In this document: in pieces, positions 29,738-37,053 of the stretch | Numbering within the stretch: position 1 is the first letter of the stretch | Layout of the letters: every line of letters starts with the position of its first letter | Notes under the pieces: model-generated | Databases searched by the model: none | Told to the model about the DNA's origin: nothing | The model's input: only the letters and a program-made list of their open reading frames with translations | Made by a program: the position numbers and the translations under genes | Source of the DNA: a virus | Virus record (IMG/VR): IMGVR_UViG_3300047319_000185 | Location: 48,631-112,630 of that record | Length of the DNA stretch: 64,000 bases | Direction: 5' to 3' (one strand)

Positions 29738-29766
29738 AGTATAACATCCTGCTGTCCCTAAGTCAA
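29738..29766 (-). promoter_or_regulatory. Promoter of the tRNA array
   Basis: On the minus strand TTGACT (29766-29761), a 17-bp spacer and TATACT (29743-29738). It is the best sigma-70 match in the area, placed 40 bp before the first tRNA. Confidence 0.85.
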
Positions 29767-29916
29767 TTACTTCTTTTCCGCGCTAGTACTATACTGATTT
29801 CCATGTTTCTGGCACAAGTATCTGACTACTCCCTTAACTGGAGCGCGCATACACGCACGTCTCTGACATCCTTTGAACCAGCACTGATCTATCAAAGGTA
29901 CGTATTCATTAGTCAT
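29767..29916 (-). CDS. 49-residue zinc-finger-like protein
   Basis: Residues C12, C17, C22, C35 and H39 (QCWFKGCQRRACMR..., YLCQKHGNQY) form a compact metal-binding pattern like that of small phage 'CxxxxC...CxxxH' proteins. The start overlaps the preceding stop (TAATG). The stop touches the -35 box of the tRNA promoter. Confidence 0.6.
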   Translation of the reverse strand: MTNEYVPLIDQCWFKGCQRRACMRAPVKGVVRYLCQKHGNQYSTSAEKK

Positions 29917-30143
29917 TACAGTACCACGGTTACTTCGTTGATGTCAACCCTACCGATAAGAAGTTCACCAGAACGAAGAGACGCTGTATGGATGCTTACC
30001 TGGTCCCTGACTGGCTCTGTGTGATCCCAGACTATGTTGTAGTGGCCCATGTTGTCAAGCAGTTGTTCTGTGACCTCCATGTGACCGCCCATGTGGTGAA
30101 GGGCTACAACAAGGAGTCTAGCCAGAAGCTGTTCCTGTGTCAA
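29916..30143 (-). CDS. Hypothetical protein, TTG start
   Basis: A 75-residue protein from a TTG with GGAG 8 nt upstream. The first half is helical (QEQLLARLLVVALHHMGGHMEVTEQLL), the second beta-rich. It is the third gene of a four-gene operon. Function unknown. Confidence 0.6.
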   Translation of the reverse strand: MTQEQLLARLLVVALHHMGGHMEVTEQLLDNMGHYNIVWDHTEPVRDQVSIHTASLRSGELLIGRVDINEVTVVL

Positions 30144-30145
30144 GG

Positions 30146-30343
30146 TCAGCTCTCCTTTGAAAGACGGGAGATGGTTTCCTTGAGGTGACCGTTGGCTTCC
30201 AGTAGCTCCTGTACGTGATTCTTTGCCACCTCTGAGGCTACTAGAGCTATCTCATCGACAAACCGTTCACTGTCAGCATCATCGGGTCTTATACGGGCAA
30301 CCAGAGCTTCGTAGATATCATCGTAAATTAGATTTCTTTGCAT
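30146..30343 (-). CDS. Helical hypothetical protein
   Basis: A 65-residue acidic helical protein (MQRNLIYDDIYEALVARIRPDD...). GGAGATTTAA precedes the ATG, within the end of the RHH-like gene. Unknown function. Confidence 0.6.
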   Translation of the reverse strand: MQRNLIYDDIYEALVARIRPDDADSERFVDEIALVASEVAKNHVQELLEANGHLKETISRLSKES

Positions 30344-30553
30344 TTAAATCTCCGGGTAATGTGCATCTTCACCAAAGGGTGCCATAACTACAAGAGCATT
30401 TTGGTTAATGTTATCGACCAGAGCCTCTAGTACTGAACGAATGTAGACGGTGATTCCCAGACCCTTCTTATCTGCTTCCTTCTTCAGTACCGCAAGAGTA
30501 TCCTTGTGAAGCCGTAGGCTTCTGGATACCATCGCTGTGCTTGTGTTCTCCAT
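30344..30553 (-). CDS. Ribbon-helix-helix-like protein
   Basis: A 69-residue protein. A strand-like TAMVSRSLRLHKDTLAVLKKEADKKGLGITVYIRSVLEALV resembles the RHH fold (strand, then two helices with G between) found in small phage repressors and antitoxin-like factors. It heads the operon 30553-29767 just upstream of the tRNA promoter, so it could regulate it (inference). AAGGAG site. Confidence 0.65.
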   Translation of the reverse strand: MENTSTAMVSRSLRLHKDTLAVLKKEADKKGLGITVYIRSVLEALVDNINQNALVVMAPFGEDAHYPEI

Positions 30554-30610
30554 ATGGTTCTCCTTATTGTAAAGTTCTGTAAAAAGTAGTGTATCACAGA
30601 CTTTTACCAA

Positions 30611-31004
30611 AGGAAACCAACAAGATCATCCTGGAACAACTACTACCAGAAGAGAAAAAGACATAAAGATCACCAGATGGATTAGTTTATTACCGGATGA
30701 TAGTAACAGAAGAGTTTTATTCTACTAGTTCTATTCTTTTAGTACTAGTCTCTTCTGGTAAGTTATTTTATTCTCTTAGTAGATTAGTTTTATACTAGTA
30801 ATCTTCTAGTTATTTTCTTATAGAAGTTCTTTACTATAAGATTCTATTCTCTTGGTAACTTTTTCTTCTACTAGACTTTTACTCTTCTAGTCTGTAAGCT
30901 TTTAGTCCGAAGGACTTATATACAGACTATGTCTTGTCTTTGTGTCCTGCTCGCTCCTGTCCAGCTTACCATACGGTTCCAAATCTGTAAAGTCACTTGG
31001 TAGG
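30611..31004. other. AT-rich non-coding tract with ACTAGT-type repeats
   Basis: About 390 bp with no gene. It holds many TACTAGT, CTTCTAGT and TTCTATTCT words, two AGAAGAG/CTCTTCT sets, and a 9-bp inverted repeat TAGTCTGTA/TACAGACTA (30888-30929) enclosing AGTCC-GAA-GGACT. It separates divergent operons, so it may hold operators or a replication start site. Confidence 0.5.
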
Positions 31005-31033
31005 TTGTCATGGGGTACGTTCTCTGGTAGAGT
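31005..31033 (+). promoter_or_regulatory. Promoter of the 31-35 kb plus-strand operon
   Basis: TTGTCA (31005-31010), a 17-bp spacer, TAGAGT (31028-31033). The first gene starts at 31086. Confidence 0.7.
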
Positions 31034-31085
31034 ATCCTTTAAGGGAGAACTGGTGGGGGTAACCAGCAAATAGAGAAGGTCACGT

Positions 31086-31256
31086 ATGAAGAACTACAGC
31101 ATAGCAAACATGGATATCGGTAAGAAGGGTCCATGCATGGTTCCTGGTCATCCTAAAGAGCATGTACTGGACATGGCCTGTTGGTCAACCATGCGCAGAT
31201 TCCTGCACGACAATTCATTCCAGGCTTTCCTGGATGAGGTAAACAGAAAGAAGTAA
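31086..31256 (+). CDS. 56-residue hypothetical protein
   Basis: MKNYSIANMDIGKKGPCMVPGHPKEHV... with a GPCMVPGH and an ACWSTMRRFLHD helix. First gene of the operon, AGAAGG ribosome site. Two Cys and three His, but no known motif. Confidence 0.6.
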   Translation: MKNYSIANMDIGKKGPCMVPGHPKEHVLDMACWSTMRRFLHDNSFQAFLDEVNRKK

Positions 31257-31260
31257 GGAT

Positions 31261-31671
31261 ATGGGACGAAAGAATCAGAGTTCCTACTATTCCAAACCTA
31301 TTGCACGGATACATGCTGACTTCGGTGGTATCTGTGCATTGTGCGGAAATTTTGTAGAACTCTCTGATGCGTCCCGCGACCATATAATCCCCCGCTCAAA
31401 AGGCGGGGGTAATGGCCGGGACAATATACAGCTTACTCATAAGAGCTGTAACAACCTCAAGGGTGATATAAGTTACCCTGTCGACTGGCAAGAGCAGCTT
31501 AAGCGGGATATGGTAATACCAAAGGGCTATCAATGCCGTTACTGCTCACAGGAGATAAACAAGCAGCACAAGGACTACCAGTATGTGGCAAAGGTGATCG
31601 TACAAGGAAAGATCGTAGCCCTTCATACCTGGTGCAATGAGGAGAGGATAAAATATGGAAAGCAGCTATAG
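31261..31671 (+). CDS. HNH endonuclease
   Basis: A 136-residue McrA/HNH nuclease: ICALCGNF, SRDHIIPRSKGGGNGRDNIQLTHKSCNNLKGD form the canonical site, followed by a second zinc pair CRYCSQEI. Starts 4 bp after the previous gene. It could be a homing enzyme, or a functional nuclease for packaging or recombination, as HNH proteins often are. Confidence 0.9.
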   Translation: MGRKNQSSYYSKPIARIHADFGGICALCGNFVELSDASRDHIIPRSKGGGNGRDNIQLTHKSCNNLKGDISYPVDWQEQLKRDMVIPKGYQCRYCSQEINKQHKDYQYVAKVIVQGKIVALHTWCNEERIKYGKQL

Positions 31672-31683
31672 ACGGAGAACCTT

Positions 31684-31860
31684 ATGAAGAAGACTAATAG
31701 AAGACCTCGTATTAAAGATCCGCTTATTCTTAACAACCCTGATGTACTTGGTTATATATGCGCCAAGTGTCAGGGAGGAATGCACAAGTTCTGTAGTGCC
31801 AAGGGTGGTAAGACTAAATTAGGCTGTGTATGTCCTGACAAGAGCCATGAGAGAAAATAA
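31684..31860 (+). CDS. 58-residue zinc-ribbon-like protein
   Basis: Pattern YICAKCQGGMHKFC...GCVCPDKSHER: C-x2-C, C and C-x-C. The genes at 34669 and 34882 share the plan (CEHC...C...CLC; CQNC...C...CYC), so this is a small family. Its stop overlaps the next start (TAATGA). Confidence 0.6.
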   Translation: MKKTNRRPRIKDPLILNNPDVLGYICAKCQGGMHKFCSAKGGKTKLGCVCPDKSHERK

Positions 31861-32273
31861 TGACAGGATTCTGGGAAGACGGAAATTACGGTATGGATTT
31901 TCTGGCTGCACGAAATAAAGCAGATGCCAAGAAGGCAGAAGCGGCCAGAAAGACCAAATGGGAGATAGAAGAGGAACAGCGCAATAAGCTAGCCGCTGCT
32001 CTCTGGAAGAACGAGATGCATCCTGGCAGAGACCACTGTAGTAGCTGTTTTGGTGAGTTTGAATACGGCAGTGGCGTAATGATGGATGGCTACTGCTGTT
32101 GCAAGGACAACGGAATTACCGGAGTCGTTCAGCCACTTGACGATTATGACTATCGTGTCAAATATCCACCAGTAAATGGAAAGGTCCCCGAAATATTCGA
32201 AAAGTGGGGACCAAGAACACAGGAACGATACCTGAAGAGATTCGAAGGAGAACTAAATGAGCTGGGTAAGTAA
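31860..32273 (+). CDS. Hypothetical protein with CxxC and CCC motifs
   Basis: A 137-residue protein with a charged helical first half (ARNKADAKKAEAARKTKWEIEEE) and a Cys-rich middle (HCSSCFGEFEYGSGVMMDGYCCCKD) that may hold zinc. Overlaps the neighbour on each side by a few bases. Unknown function. Confidence 0.6.
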   Translation: MTGFWEDGNYGMDFLAARNKADAKKAEAARKTKWEIEEEQRNKLAAALWKNEMHPGRDHCSSCFGEFEYGSGVMMDGYCCCKDNGITGVVQPLDDYDYRVKYPPVNGKVPEIFEKWGPRTQERYLKRFEGELNELGK

Positions 32274-32589
32274 CGCTGTCGTCTTTATTCCCTGCGGGGA
32301 AAAGGACAAGGACAGGCTTGATGAAGTAAATGCCGCTCTGGTAGGACAGGGTAAATACAATCAGGAATTCATAGCATCCACTGATCTGTCTGTAGGTACA
32401 GAATGGTACGGCGGGCATAAGTGTATGGAAATGGATATGTGGGCCGCAGCATTCAACTACATAGGTCTGGAAAGAGTACTGGAAGCCCTGGAAGCGGCTG
32501 ACTGGAAGTACCCACAAGGAGTTGTACTGATGTGGGCCGACCAGGAAGACACATTCTGGTCCGTACATAAGCTAGGAGAGATCAGATAA
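32257..32589 (+). CDS. Hypothetical protein
   Basis: A 110-residue protein (MSWVSNAVVFIPCGEKDKDRLDEVN) with alternating strands and helices and Trp-rich C-terminus. AAGGAG site inside the preceding gene. Similar acidic proteins are common in Streptomyces phages, function not known. Confidence 0.6.
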   Translation: MSWVSNAVVFIPCGEKDKDRLDEVNAALVGQGKYNQEFIASTDLSVGTEWYGGHKCMEMDMWAAAFNYIGLERVLEALEAADWKYPQGVVLMWADQEDTFWSVHKLGEIR

Positions 32590-32933
32590 TGTGCGGGATG
32601 TGCAGTGATGTCGTTGACGGATGTGACCAGGTAGAGTGCGGAGCACTACCAAGAATCAGGGAAGACGGAACTCGTAGAAACCACTATATGCGCTGGTTCA
32701 CCTTTGATGATGTCTTCTGCAAGCACAAAGAAGAGAAATACGGAACCACTAATCCCAGTCTTGCCAGCCATGTTGAAATAGAGCACGACTGGGATACCGA
32801 AGACATAGATTATTCAGAGGCAGTAGGTAATCCTCTTATCTGTGATGACTTGTGCATTATGAACGGATGGTACAAGGTAATAGAAGTAAAGAATGTTGTC
32901 GAAGCACTGAGAAGGAGCAATAATGGAGCCTAA
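32589..32933 (+). CDS. Cys-rich hypothetical protein
   Basis: A 114-residue protein with six Cys in the N-terminal third (MCGMCSDVVDGCDQVECG...FCKHKEE) and two near the end. Metal binding is likely. It overlaps the next gene by 11 bp. Confidence 0.6.
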   Translation: MCGMCSDVVDGCDQVECGALPRIREDGTRRNHYMRWFTFDDVFCKHKEEKYGTTNPSLASHVEIEHDWDTEDIDYSEAVGNPLICDDLCIMNGWYKVIEVKNVVEALRRSNNGA

Positions 32934-33456
32934 TCCGATACTGCTACTGGACGTTGACGGGCCATTAAATCCATTCGCGGCCAAGGCTACACAGAGACCA
33001 GATGGCTATGAGACCCACAGAATGCGCCCTAATGGCTTTCTTATGCAGAATGCACTTAGAGTATGGCTTAATCCTCTGCACGGTGAGAAGCTCCTGAACC
33101 TCGGCTACGACCTTGTATGGGCAACCATGTGGGAAGACGAAGCCAATGAGTGGATCGCGCCGCATATAGGCCTTCCTGAGCTTCCTTTCATCAGTTTCAA
33201 GCACGCCAGCTGGTACGACAGGGACGGTCTGTACGTCAAGACGAAGACTATTGCCAGTTTCATGAACGAAGAGTATGCTGGGGTACCGTTCATCTGGGTT
33301 GATGACGAGACAACTGCTGCTGATACCAACTATCTGAGGCAGAACTGTCCTGTAAGGTCAAAGATTTTCACTATCAACCCGAGAATTGGGCTAATGGACC
33401 GAGATTTTGATGAAATCCGAGTATACAAGGCAAAACTAATGAGATGGAGCAGCTAA
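32923..33456 (+). CDS. HAD-superfamily phosphatase
   Basis: A 177-residue protein. Motif I is LLLDVDGPLNP with both aspartates; motif II WATMWEDEANE; the conserved K lies in VKTKTIASF; motif IV FIWVDDETTAADTNYL. This is a C0-type, soluble HAD. It could be a nucleotidase or a 3'/5' polynucleotide phosphatase that works with RNA ligase; the sequence alone does not decide. GGAG site. Confidence 0.85.
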   Translation: MEPNPILLLDVDGPLNPFAAKATQRPDGYETHRMRPNGFLMQNALRVWLNPLHGEKLLNLGYDLVWATMWEDEANEWIAPHIGLPELPFISFKHASWYDRDGLYVKTKTIASFMNEEYAGVPFIWVDDETTAADTNYLRQNCPVRSKIFTINPRIGLMDRDFDEIRVYKAKLMRWSS

Positions 33457-33457
33457 A

Positions 33458-33637
33458 ATGAAGTTTTTCAAGTCAAAAGACGAGTGTCCACCCGGTTATA
33501 CGATTCTATGTGTGGACAATCCCGTTGCCAATACAACCAGATACCAGATTCTCTTCAAGGGAAAAGATACAGGATGGTCTGGTACTGATGTGAATGCTGC
33601 TTTGCGTGAGGCTAAGAAGATGGCAAGAAATAAGTAA
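33458..33637 (+). CDS. CPPGY-family small protein, copy 1
   Basis: A 59-residue protein. The core ECPPGYTILCVDN...RYQILFKGKDTGWSG matches the next gene (ACPPGYEIKYLANDS...YRIFFKGKDTGWAG). It has a beta-meander followed by a helix (ALREAKKMARNK). Tandem duplicate; function unknown. Confidence 0.65.
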   Translation: MKFFKSKDECPPGYTILCVDNPVANTTRYQILFKGKDTGWSGTDVNAALREAKKMARNK

Positions 33638-33665
33638 CTAACAGACTAGATAAGGAGAGCCAAAA

Positions 33666-33863
33666 ATGGGATTCAACAACTGGCTCAAGACAAGAGGAGC
33701 CTGTCCACCAGGTTATGAGATAAAATACCTGGCCAACGACAGTGCAGGAAGGACCGAATACCGTATCTTCTTCAAGGGGAAAGACACAGGCTGGGCAGGA
33801 TTGGATGAAAAGGTAGCTATTCGTGCTATGAAGGACATGGCAAGAAACAACAAGTTCAAGTAA
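33666..33863 (+). CDS. CPPGY-family small protein, copy 2
   Basis: A 65-residue paralogue of the preceding gene with the same FKGKDTGW core and C-terminal AMKDMARNNKFK helix. Ribosome site AAGGAG. The small beta-beta-beta-alpha plan is like dsRNA- or ligand-binding mini-domains. Confidence 0.65.
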   Translation: MGFNNWLKTRGACPPGYEIKYLANDSAGRTEYRIFFKGKDTGWAGLDEKVAIRAMKDMARNNKFK

Positions 33864-33865
33864 TC

Positions 33866-34033
33866 ATGGCCAAAGAGAACCTGGACATGGCGTATAAGGG
33901 CTACCGTATCTACTACGGTGGTCCTATATACGGAATCTGTGTAAATAATCCCCAAGGTATCCGCGTAGTCATCGATACCAATGTAAGAACTGCCAAGATA
34001 CTCATCAAGGCCTTTATAAAGGAGGGTAAATGA
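33866..34033 (+). CDS. 55-residue hypothetical protein, possible third relative
   Basis: MAKENLDMAYKGYRIYYGGPIYGICV... begins with GYRIYYGG like the strand in the two previous genes, then a C-terminal helix (TAKILIKAFIKEG). It may be a distant third copy lacking the CPPGY start. Its stop is 16 bp before the exonuclease gene. Confidence 0.55.
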   Translation: MAKENLDMAYKGYRIYYGGPIYGICVNNPQGIRVVIDTNVRTAKILIKAFIKEGK

Positions 34034-34049
34034 CTGGGGAATCTGCGAT

Positions 34050-34655
34050 ATGAGATATACGTACGACACAGAATTCATTGACGATGGTGAGCGTATTGAA
34101 TTACTGAGTATCGGTATTGTCGCTGAAGACGGTAGAGAATACTATGCTGTAACCAGTGATCCAAAAGTTATTGATAGAGCATGGCGTACCCTGAGCGGAG
34201 GAGAGTACTGGTTGAGAAAGAATGTACTGAACAGTTTTCCGATCAAGCAGGGACCAATTACCTTTACGCAGAACAATTGGGCACCGAACGACTCCCATCC
34301 CGACTGGGATAAAAGACGTACCCGAGAAGAAATGGCCAGAGAAGTCACCACCTTCCTCAGATATGAGACAGACATTGAACTTTGGGCATGGTATGCAGCA
34401 TATGACCACGTTGCTTTTTCCCAGTTGTTCGGGAAGATGATTGACCTTCCTCTCGGCTTTCCCATGTACACCAATGACATAAAGCAGGAGCACAGAAGAC
34501 TGGGCTATCCAAGAATTCCAGAACAGGCTCAGGGGGCACACAACGCCCTGGAAGACGCCAGATGGAACATGGATACCCTGCACTACCTAGAGGCCCTAGA
34601 AAGCCCCAAAGAATCGGTTCTAGCGGCAAATCCTAAGAGAACGAGAGTCTGGTAG
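34050..34655 (+). CDS. DEDDh 3'-5' exonuclease, Rv2179c-like
   Basis: A 201-residue protein. Exo I is YDTEFIDDGERIELLSIGIV; Exo II AWYAAYDHVAF; Exo III GAHNALEDARW with the His. The arrangement fits the Rv2179c-type RNase family, which trims 3' ends of RNA. It could process tRNAs from the array. GGGGA site. Confidence 0.88.
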   Translation: MRYTYDTEFIDDGERIELLSIGIVAEDGREYYAVTSDPKVIDRAWRTLSGGEYWLRKNVLNSFPIKQGPITFTQNNWAPNDSHPDWDKRRTREEMAREVTTFLRYETDIELWAWYAAYDHVAFSQLFGKMIDLPLGFPMYTNDIKQEHRRLGYPRIPEQAQGAHNALEDARWNMDTLHYLEALESPKESVLAANPKRTRVW

Positions 34656-34668
34656 ATGGAGGATATCT

Positions 34669-34845
34669 ATGGCTAAAGACGGACACAGACCAAAACGTAT
34701 GAAGAGCAACGCAGGTACCGACAACGTCAAGACAACATGTGAGCACTGCATCAATGGTGACCACCACAGGTGTACCAGCACTTCCACAAGGGGAATGGTG
34801 AAATGCCTGTGTGCCAATTTCTACCACAAGCTGTATGAGGAGTAG
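34669..34845 (+). CDS. 58-residue zinc-ribbon-like protein
   Basis: Basic N-terminus (MAKDGHRPKRMK), then CEHCINGDHHRC...CLCANFY. Same plan as 31684 and 34882. GGAGG is 6 nt before the ATG. Confidence 0.6.
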   Translation: MAKDGHRPKRMKSNAGTDNVKTTCEHCINGDHHRCTSTSTRGMVKCLCANFYHKLYEE

Positions 34846-34881
34846 CCATGGAGGAAGCTGCGCTATGAAGGAGACTTCATC

Positions 34882-35034
34882 GTGAAAGGCAAGAAGCACA
34901 ATCCTTCCAATACAGTAAAAGACATATGGAGATGCCAGAACTGTCTTAAGGAAAAGCACCAGCACTGTCTGCGCTATGACAAAGGCTTCCCCTGTTACTG
35001 CATGGTCAACAATCATCTACTGGCCCATAAATAA
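34882..35034 (+). CDS. 50-residue zinc-ribbon-like protein, GTG start
   Basis: GTG start with AAGGAG 8 nt upstream; no ATG is available in this frame after the previous stop. CQNCLKEKHQHC...CYCM is closely alike to the preceding gene. Third member of the family. Confidence 0.55.
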   Translation: MKGKKHNPSNTVKDIWRCQNCLKEKHQHCLRYDKGFPCYCMVNNHLLAHK

Positions 35035-35050
35035 ACGGAGGAGGTATTAT

Positions 35051-35245
35051 ATGGCTCCATTCAAAAAAGGTCAGATACAGGTGGAGTCATTCGAGACCTC
35101 CGACAAAGCCTGGAGAGCCCTTACCAAGAAATATGCAGAACTACTCAATACTCCTAGATACAAGGATGCAAAAGCAGCCGGATATACATTGGGAGTAATA
35201 AAGTCAAAAGGACTCTACTGGGTCGTGGTTAATCCACCTAGGTAG
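35051..35245 (+). CDS. Hypothetical basic protein
   Basis: A 64-residue protein (MAPFKKGQIQVESFETSDKA) with an excellent GGAGGAGG site. A helix (AWRALTKKYAELLNT) is followed by a beta-rich end. Last gene of the operon. Function unknown. Confidence 0.65.
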   Translation: MAPFKKGQIQVESFETSDKAWRALTKKYAELLNTPRYKDAKAAGYTLGVIKSKGLYWVVVNPPR

Positions 35246-35246
35246 A

Positions 35247-35293
35247 AAGAAGCTCTCTTTCCTTATACAAGGATTGAGGGCTTCTTTTATTTC
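35247..35293 (+). terminator. Intrinsic terminator
   Basis: AAGAAGC ... GCTTCTT with inner CCTT/AAGG and TCTC/GAGG pairs, then TTTTATTT. It closes the 31-35 kb operon. Confidence 0.85.
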
Positions 35294-36021
35294 AGATACT
35301 ACCTTATATTCAGGATACTATTTCGTTCCTTCGTCACGAAAATAGATACTATATAGATTTTATAGATACTGTACTACATAGGAGTCCCTAATCATAATCG
35401 GAAAACAGATACTACCCCTTATTTCAGATACTTACCTTGTACAGATCACCATTTCATAATCGGGAAACCAGGCAGGTACCCATTCTGCCCACTAACTTTT
35501 AAAGGTGGGGGTACGAATTCATTACATTCATTGGTCGAACTATGTCATATTATTACGCTGAGTAATGGCATTCACAACTTATTCACATCTATTTGATTCA
35601 AACACGGGTTATTAGGGGTAACATGAACAACAGGTGAACAGAATTATATACAGAGAGTAATAATTAGCCCTATGGATAACCATTTATAGCCCTTGAATGG
35701 CCATAATCAGGGGATACTAGGGTGAATTGGTTGACAAAGGGAGAGGGGTGTGTCCTGGTATTGGGTACCAGAGGGTTTGTCAATAGTTGGTGCTGTACTG
35801 TTTAGTCACATCACGCTGTGTTATTCGGACATAAGGTGTGGTTTGGTGTCTATGGGATATGTGCAGATGCATTGATCAGACCATCGCAGGTGAGAGTATG
35901 TGCCAGTAGTGGTCTAGTCCTCATAGGTACATTGGTCTAGTCATCTACGCACAGTGAAAATCGTCTGTACAGCCCTGTGAGAGGTGAGCTGGATAGAGAG
36001 GACGTTGAGTACCAAAGGATC
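35294..36021. repeat. Non-coding tract with iteron-like GATACT repeats
   Basis: No gene is seen in about 730 bp. (A/G)GATACT occurs at about 35294, 35313, 35344, 35364, 35407 and 35426, and again near 35711. TCATAATCGG(A/G)AAAC occurs twice (about 35392 and 35455). A TTTCGT/ACGAAA hairpin is near 35330. Such repeats could be a replication origin or operator cluster. Several TTGACA/TTGTCA -35-like boxes lie at its right end (35732, 35778). Confidence 0.55.
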
Positions 36022-36216
36022 ATGTTAGAGGGGCCAAAGAATGGATTCATGGCCATACTTGTGAGTACTCTTGTCTCTCTATGTATCTATGGTGTATATC
36101 GCTACGCTCTCCTGCGCTTCGCTTGGCCCCGAAATTTCCTGAGGGGAGTGTGTTGGGTCACAGGTGTGCATCGGCATAACGGACATACAGGGATAGTATG
36201 GGCGCGTAGCCACTAG
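36022..36216 (+). CDS. Possible small membrane protein
   Basis: A 64-residue frame with AAAGG 4 nt before its ATG and a hydrophobic FMAILVSTLVSLCIYGVYRYALL segment. A GTG start 45 bp upstream is possible. Codon choice is not clearly phage-like, so it may be chance. Confidence 0.35.
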   Translation: MLEGPKNGFMAILVSTLVSLCIYGVYRYALLRFAWPRNFLRGVCWVTGVHRHNGHTGIVWARSH

Positions 36217-36535
36217 CTTTGGTATCGAGTTGGTAACATCCTGGGATGAGGCTTTGACACGCTTCCCTACGTAGACAAGTGTGTGTCTCGCAAGGCAGCG
36301 GGGCGAACGGGAGACAGGCTGTAGCGGCCGGTTGAACGGATCGCACGACCCGCTGAGAGTCGCCAACTGAATAGCTCGCCATTCCTCACCGAACGGGCAG
36401 GGGCCGGATTAGCGACCGGTCAGCCCTTAGTAGGTCCCCGTGGTGAGTGGAGATCAAATGCTTAGTTCGATGCAACTTCCCGCATATGATGCGCGTCATT
36501 GTGTGTGGGTTGTTGGACCTAGCTAGGGAGAGACC
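36217..36535. other. 319-bp GC-rich interval without gene
   Basis: This stretch marks the change to the more GC-rich block. It has several CCGGTTGAAC/GACCGGT-type partial repeats but no convincing frame, tRNA or promoter. It may be a leader region or structured RNA. Confidence 0.35.
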
Positions 36536-36793
36536 ATGAGCAACAAAGCAGAGCGCAAGGCAATCGAGCGGCAGATCATCAACAATTACAAGGACATGAA
36601 GCTGATCCTCAAAGAGGCAGGCATGTCGCTTGACACCGACTGGAGTTACTGGCCGTTGGGTGCAAAGTGCGTTCACGCTGCCTATGCGGCACTGGGAATC
36701 GGTGTGGCATACAACCTGGGCATGGGTCAGTACAGCTATGACAGGTGCGAGCGTGTCATCAACGGACTCCAATACAGTACGGAGCTGATCTGA
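36536..36793 (+). CDS. Hypothetical protein
   Basis: An 85-residue protein. Charged helix (KAERKAIERQIINNYKDMKLILKEAG), then hydrophobic CVHAAYAALGIGVAYNLGMG. GGGAGAG site. First confident gene of the GC-rich plus-strand block. Confidence 0.65.
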   Translation: MSNKAERKAIERQIINNYKDMKLILKEAGMSLDTDWSYWPLGAKCVHAAYAALGIGVAYNLGMGQYSYDRCERVINGLQYSTELI

Positions 36794-36795
36794 TC

Positions 36796-36960
36796 ATGAT
36801 CCTTGTTGAACTGACCAGGGAACAGCGCAAGTTCATCGCAGAGGCCACTCAGACCCGTATGGATGCCATTCTGGCGAAGGACAGCAACGCATGGACCACA
36901 AGCGAGTATGCGGAGCTGGAAAGCCTTATGACGCAGTTGTATGTGGACTGCGCCGAATAG
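36796..36960 (+). CDS. 54-residue helical protein
   Basis: MILVELTREQRKFIAEATQTRMDAI... starts 2 bp after the previous stop. An earlier in-frame start would overlap that gene. Two amphipathic helices. Unknown function. Confidence 0.55.
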   Translation: MILVELTREQRKFIAEATQTRMDAILAKDSNAWTTSEYAELESLMTQLYVDCAE

Positions 36961-36978
36961 TACTGACCTAGACCCGAA

Positions 36979-37034
36979 ACGCTCTGTATGGAGCGTCTAG
37001 CCCTAGTGGAGGGCTACTGACGATGGGTCGTCAG
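36979..37034 (+). other. Three adjacent hairpins in a leader
   Basis: ACGCTC/GAGCGT (36979-36996), AGCCCT/AGGGCT (36999-37015) and CTGACGA/TCGTCAG (37017-37034) follow each other before the gene at 37054. They could be a regulatory leader or RNA-binding protein site. Confidence 0.5.
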
Positions 37035-37053
37035 GGAACAGAGGAGACAGACC

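Noticed and set aside
29803-30024. 73-codon plus-strand frame after a TATACT-like box
   Set aside because: It overlaps two coupled minus-strand genes (29767-29916, 29916-30143) that fit the operon better.
34101-34583. 160-codon minus-strand frame
   Set aside because: Antisense to the DEDDh exonuclease, whose catalytic motifs are all present.
35732-35800. TTGACA and TTGTCA boxes as promoters
   Set aside because: No convincing -10 box at 16-18 bp and no confident gene close downstream.
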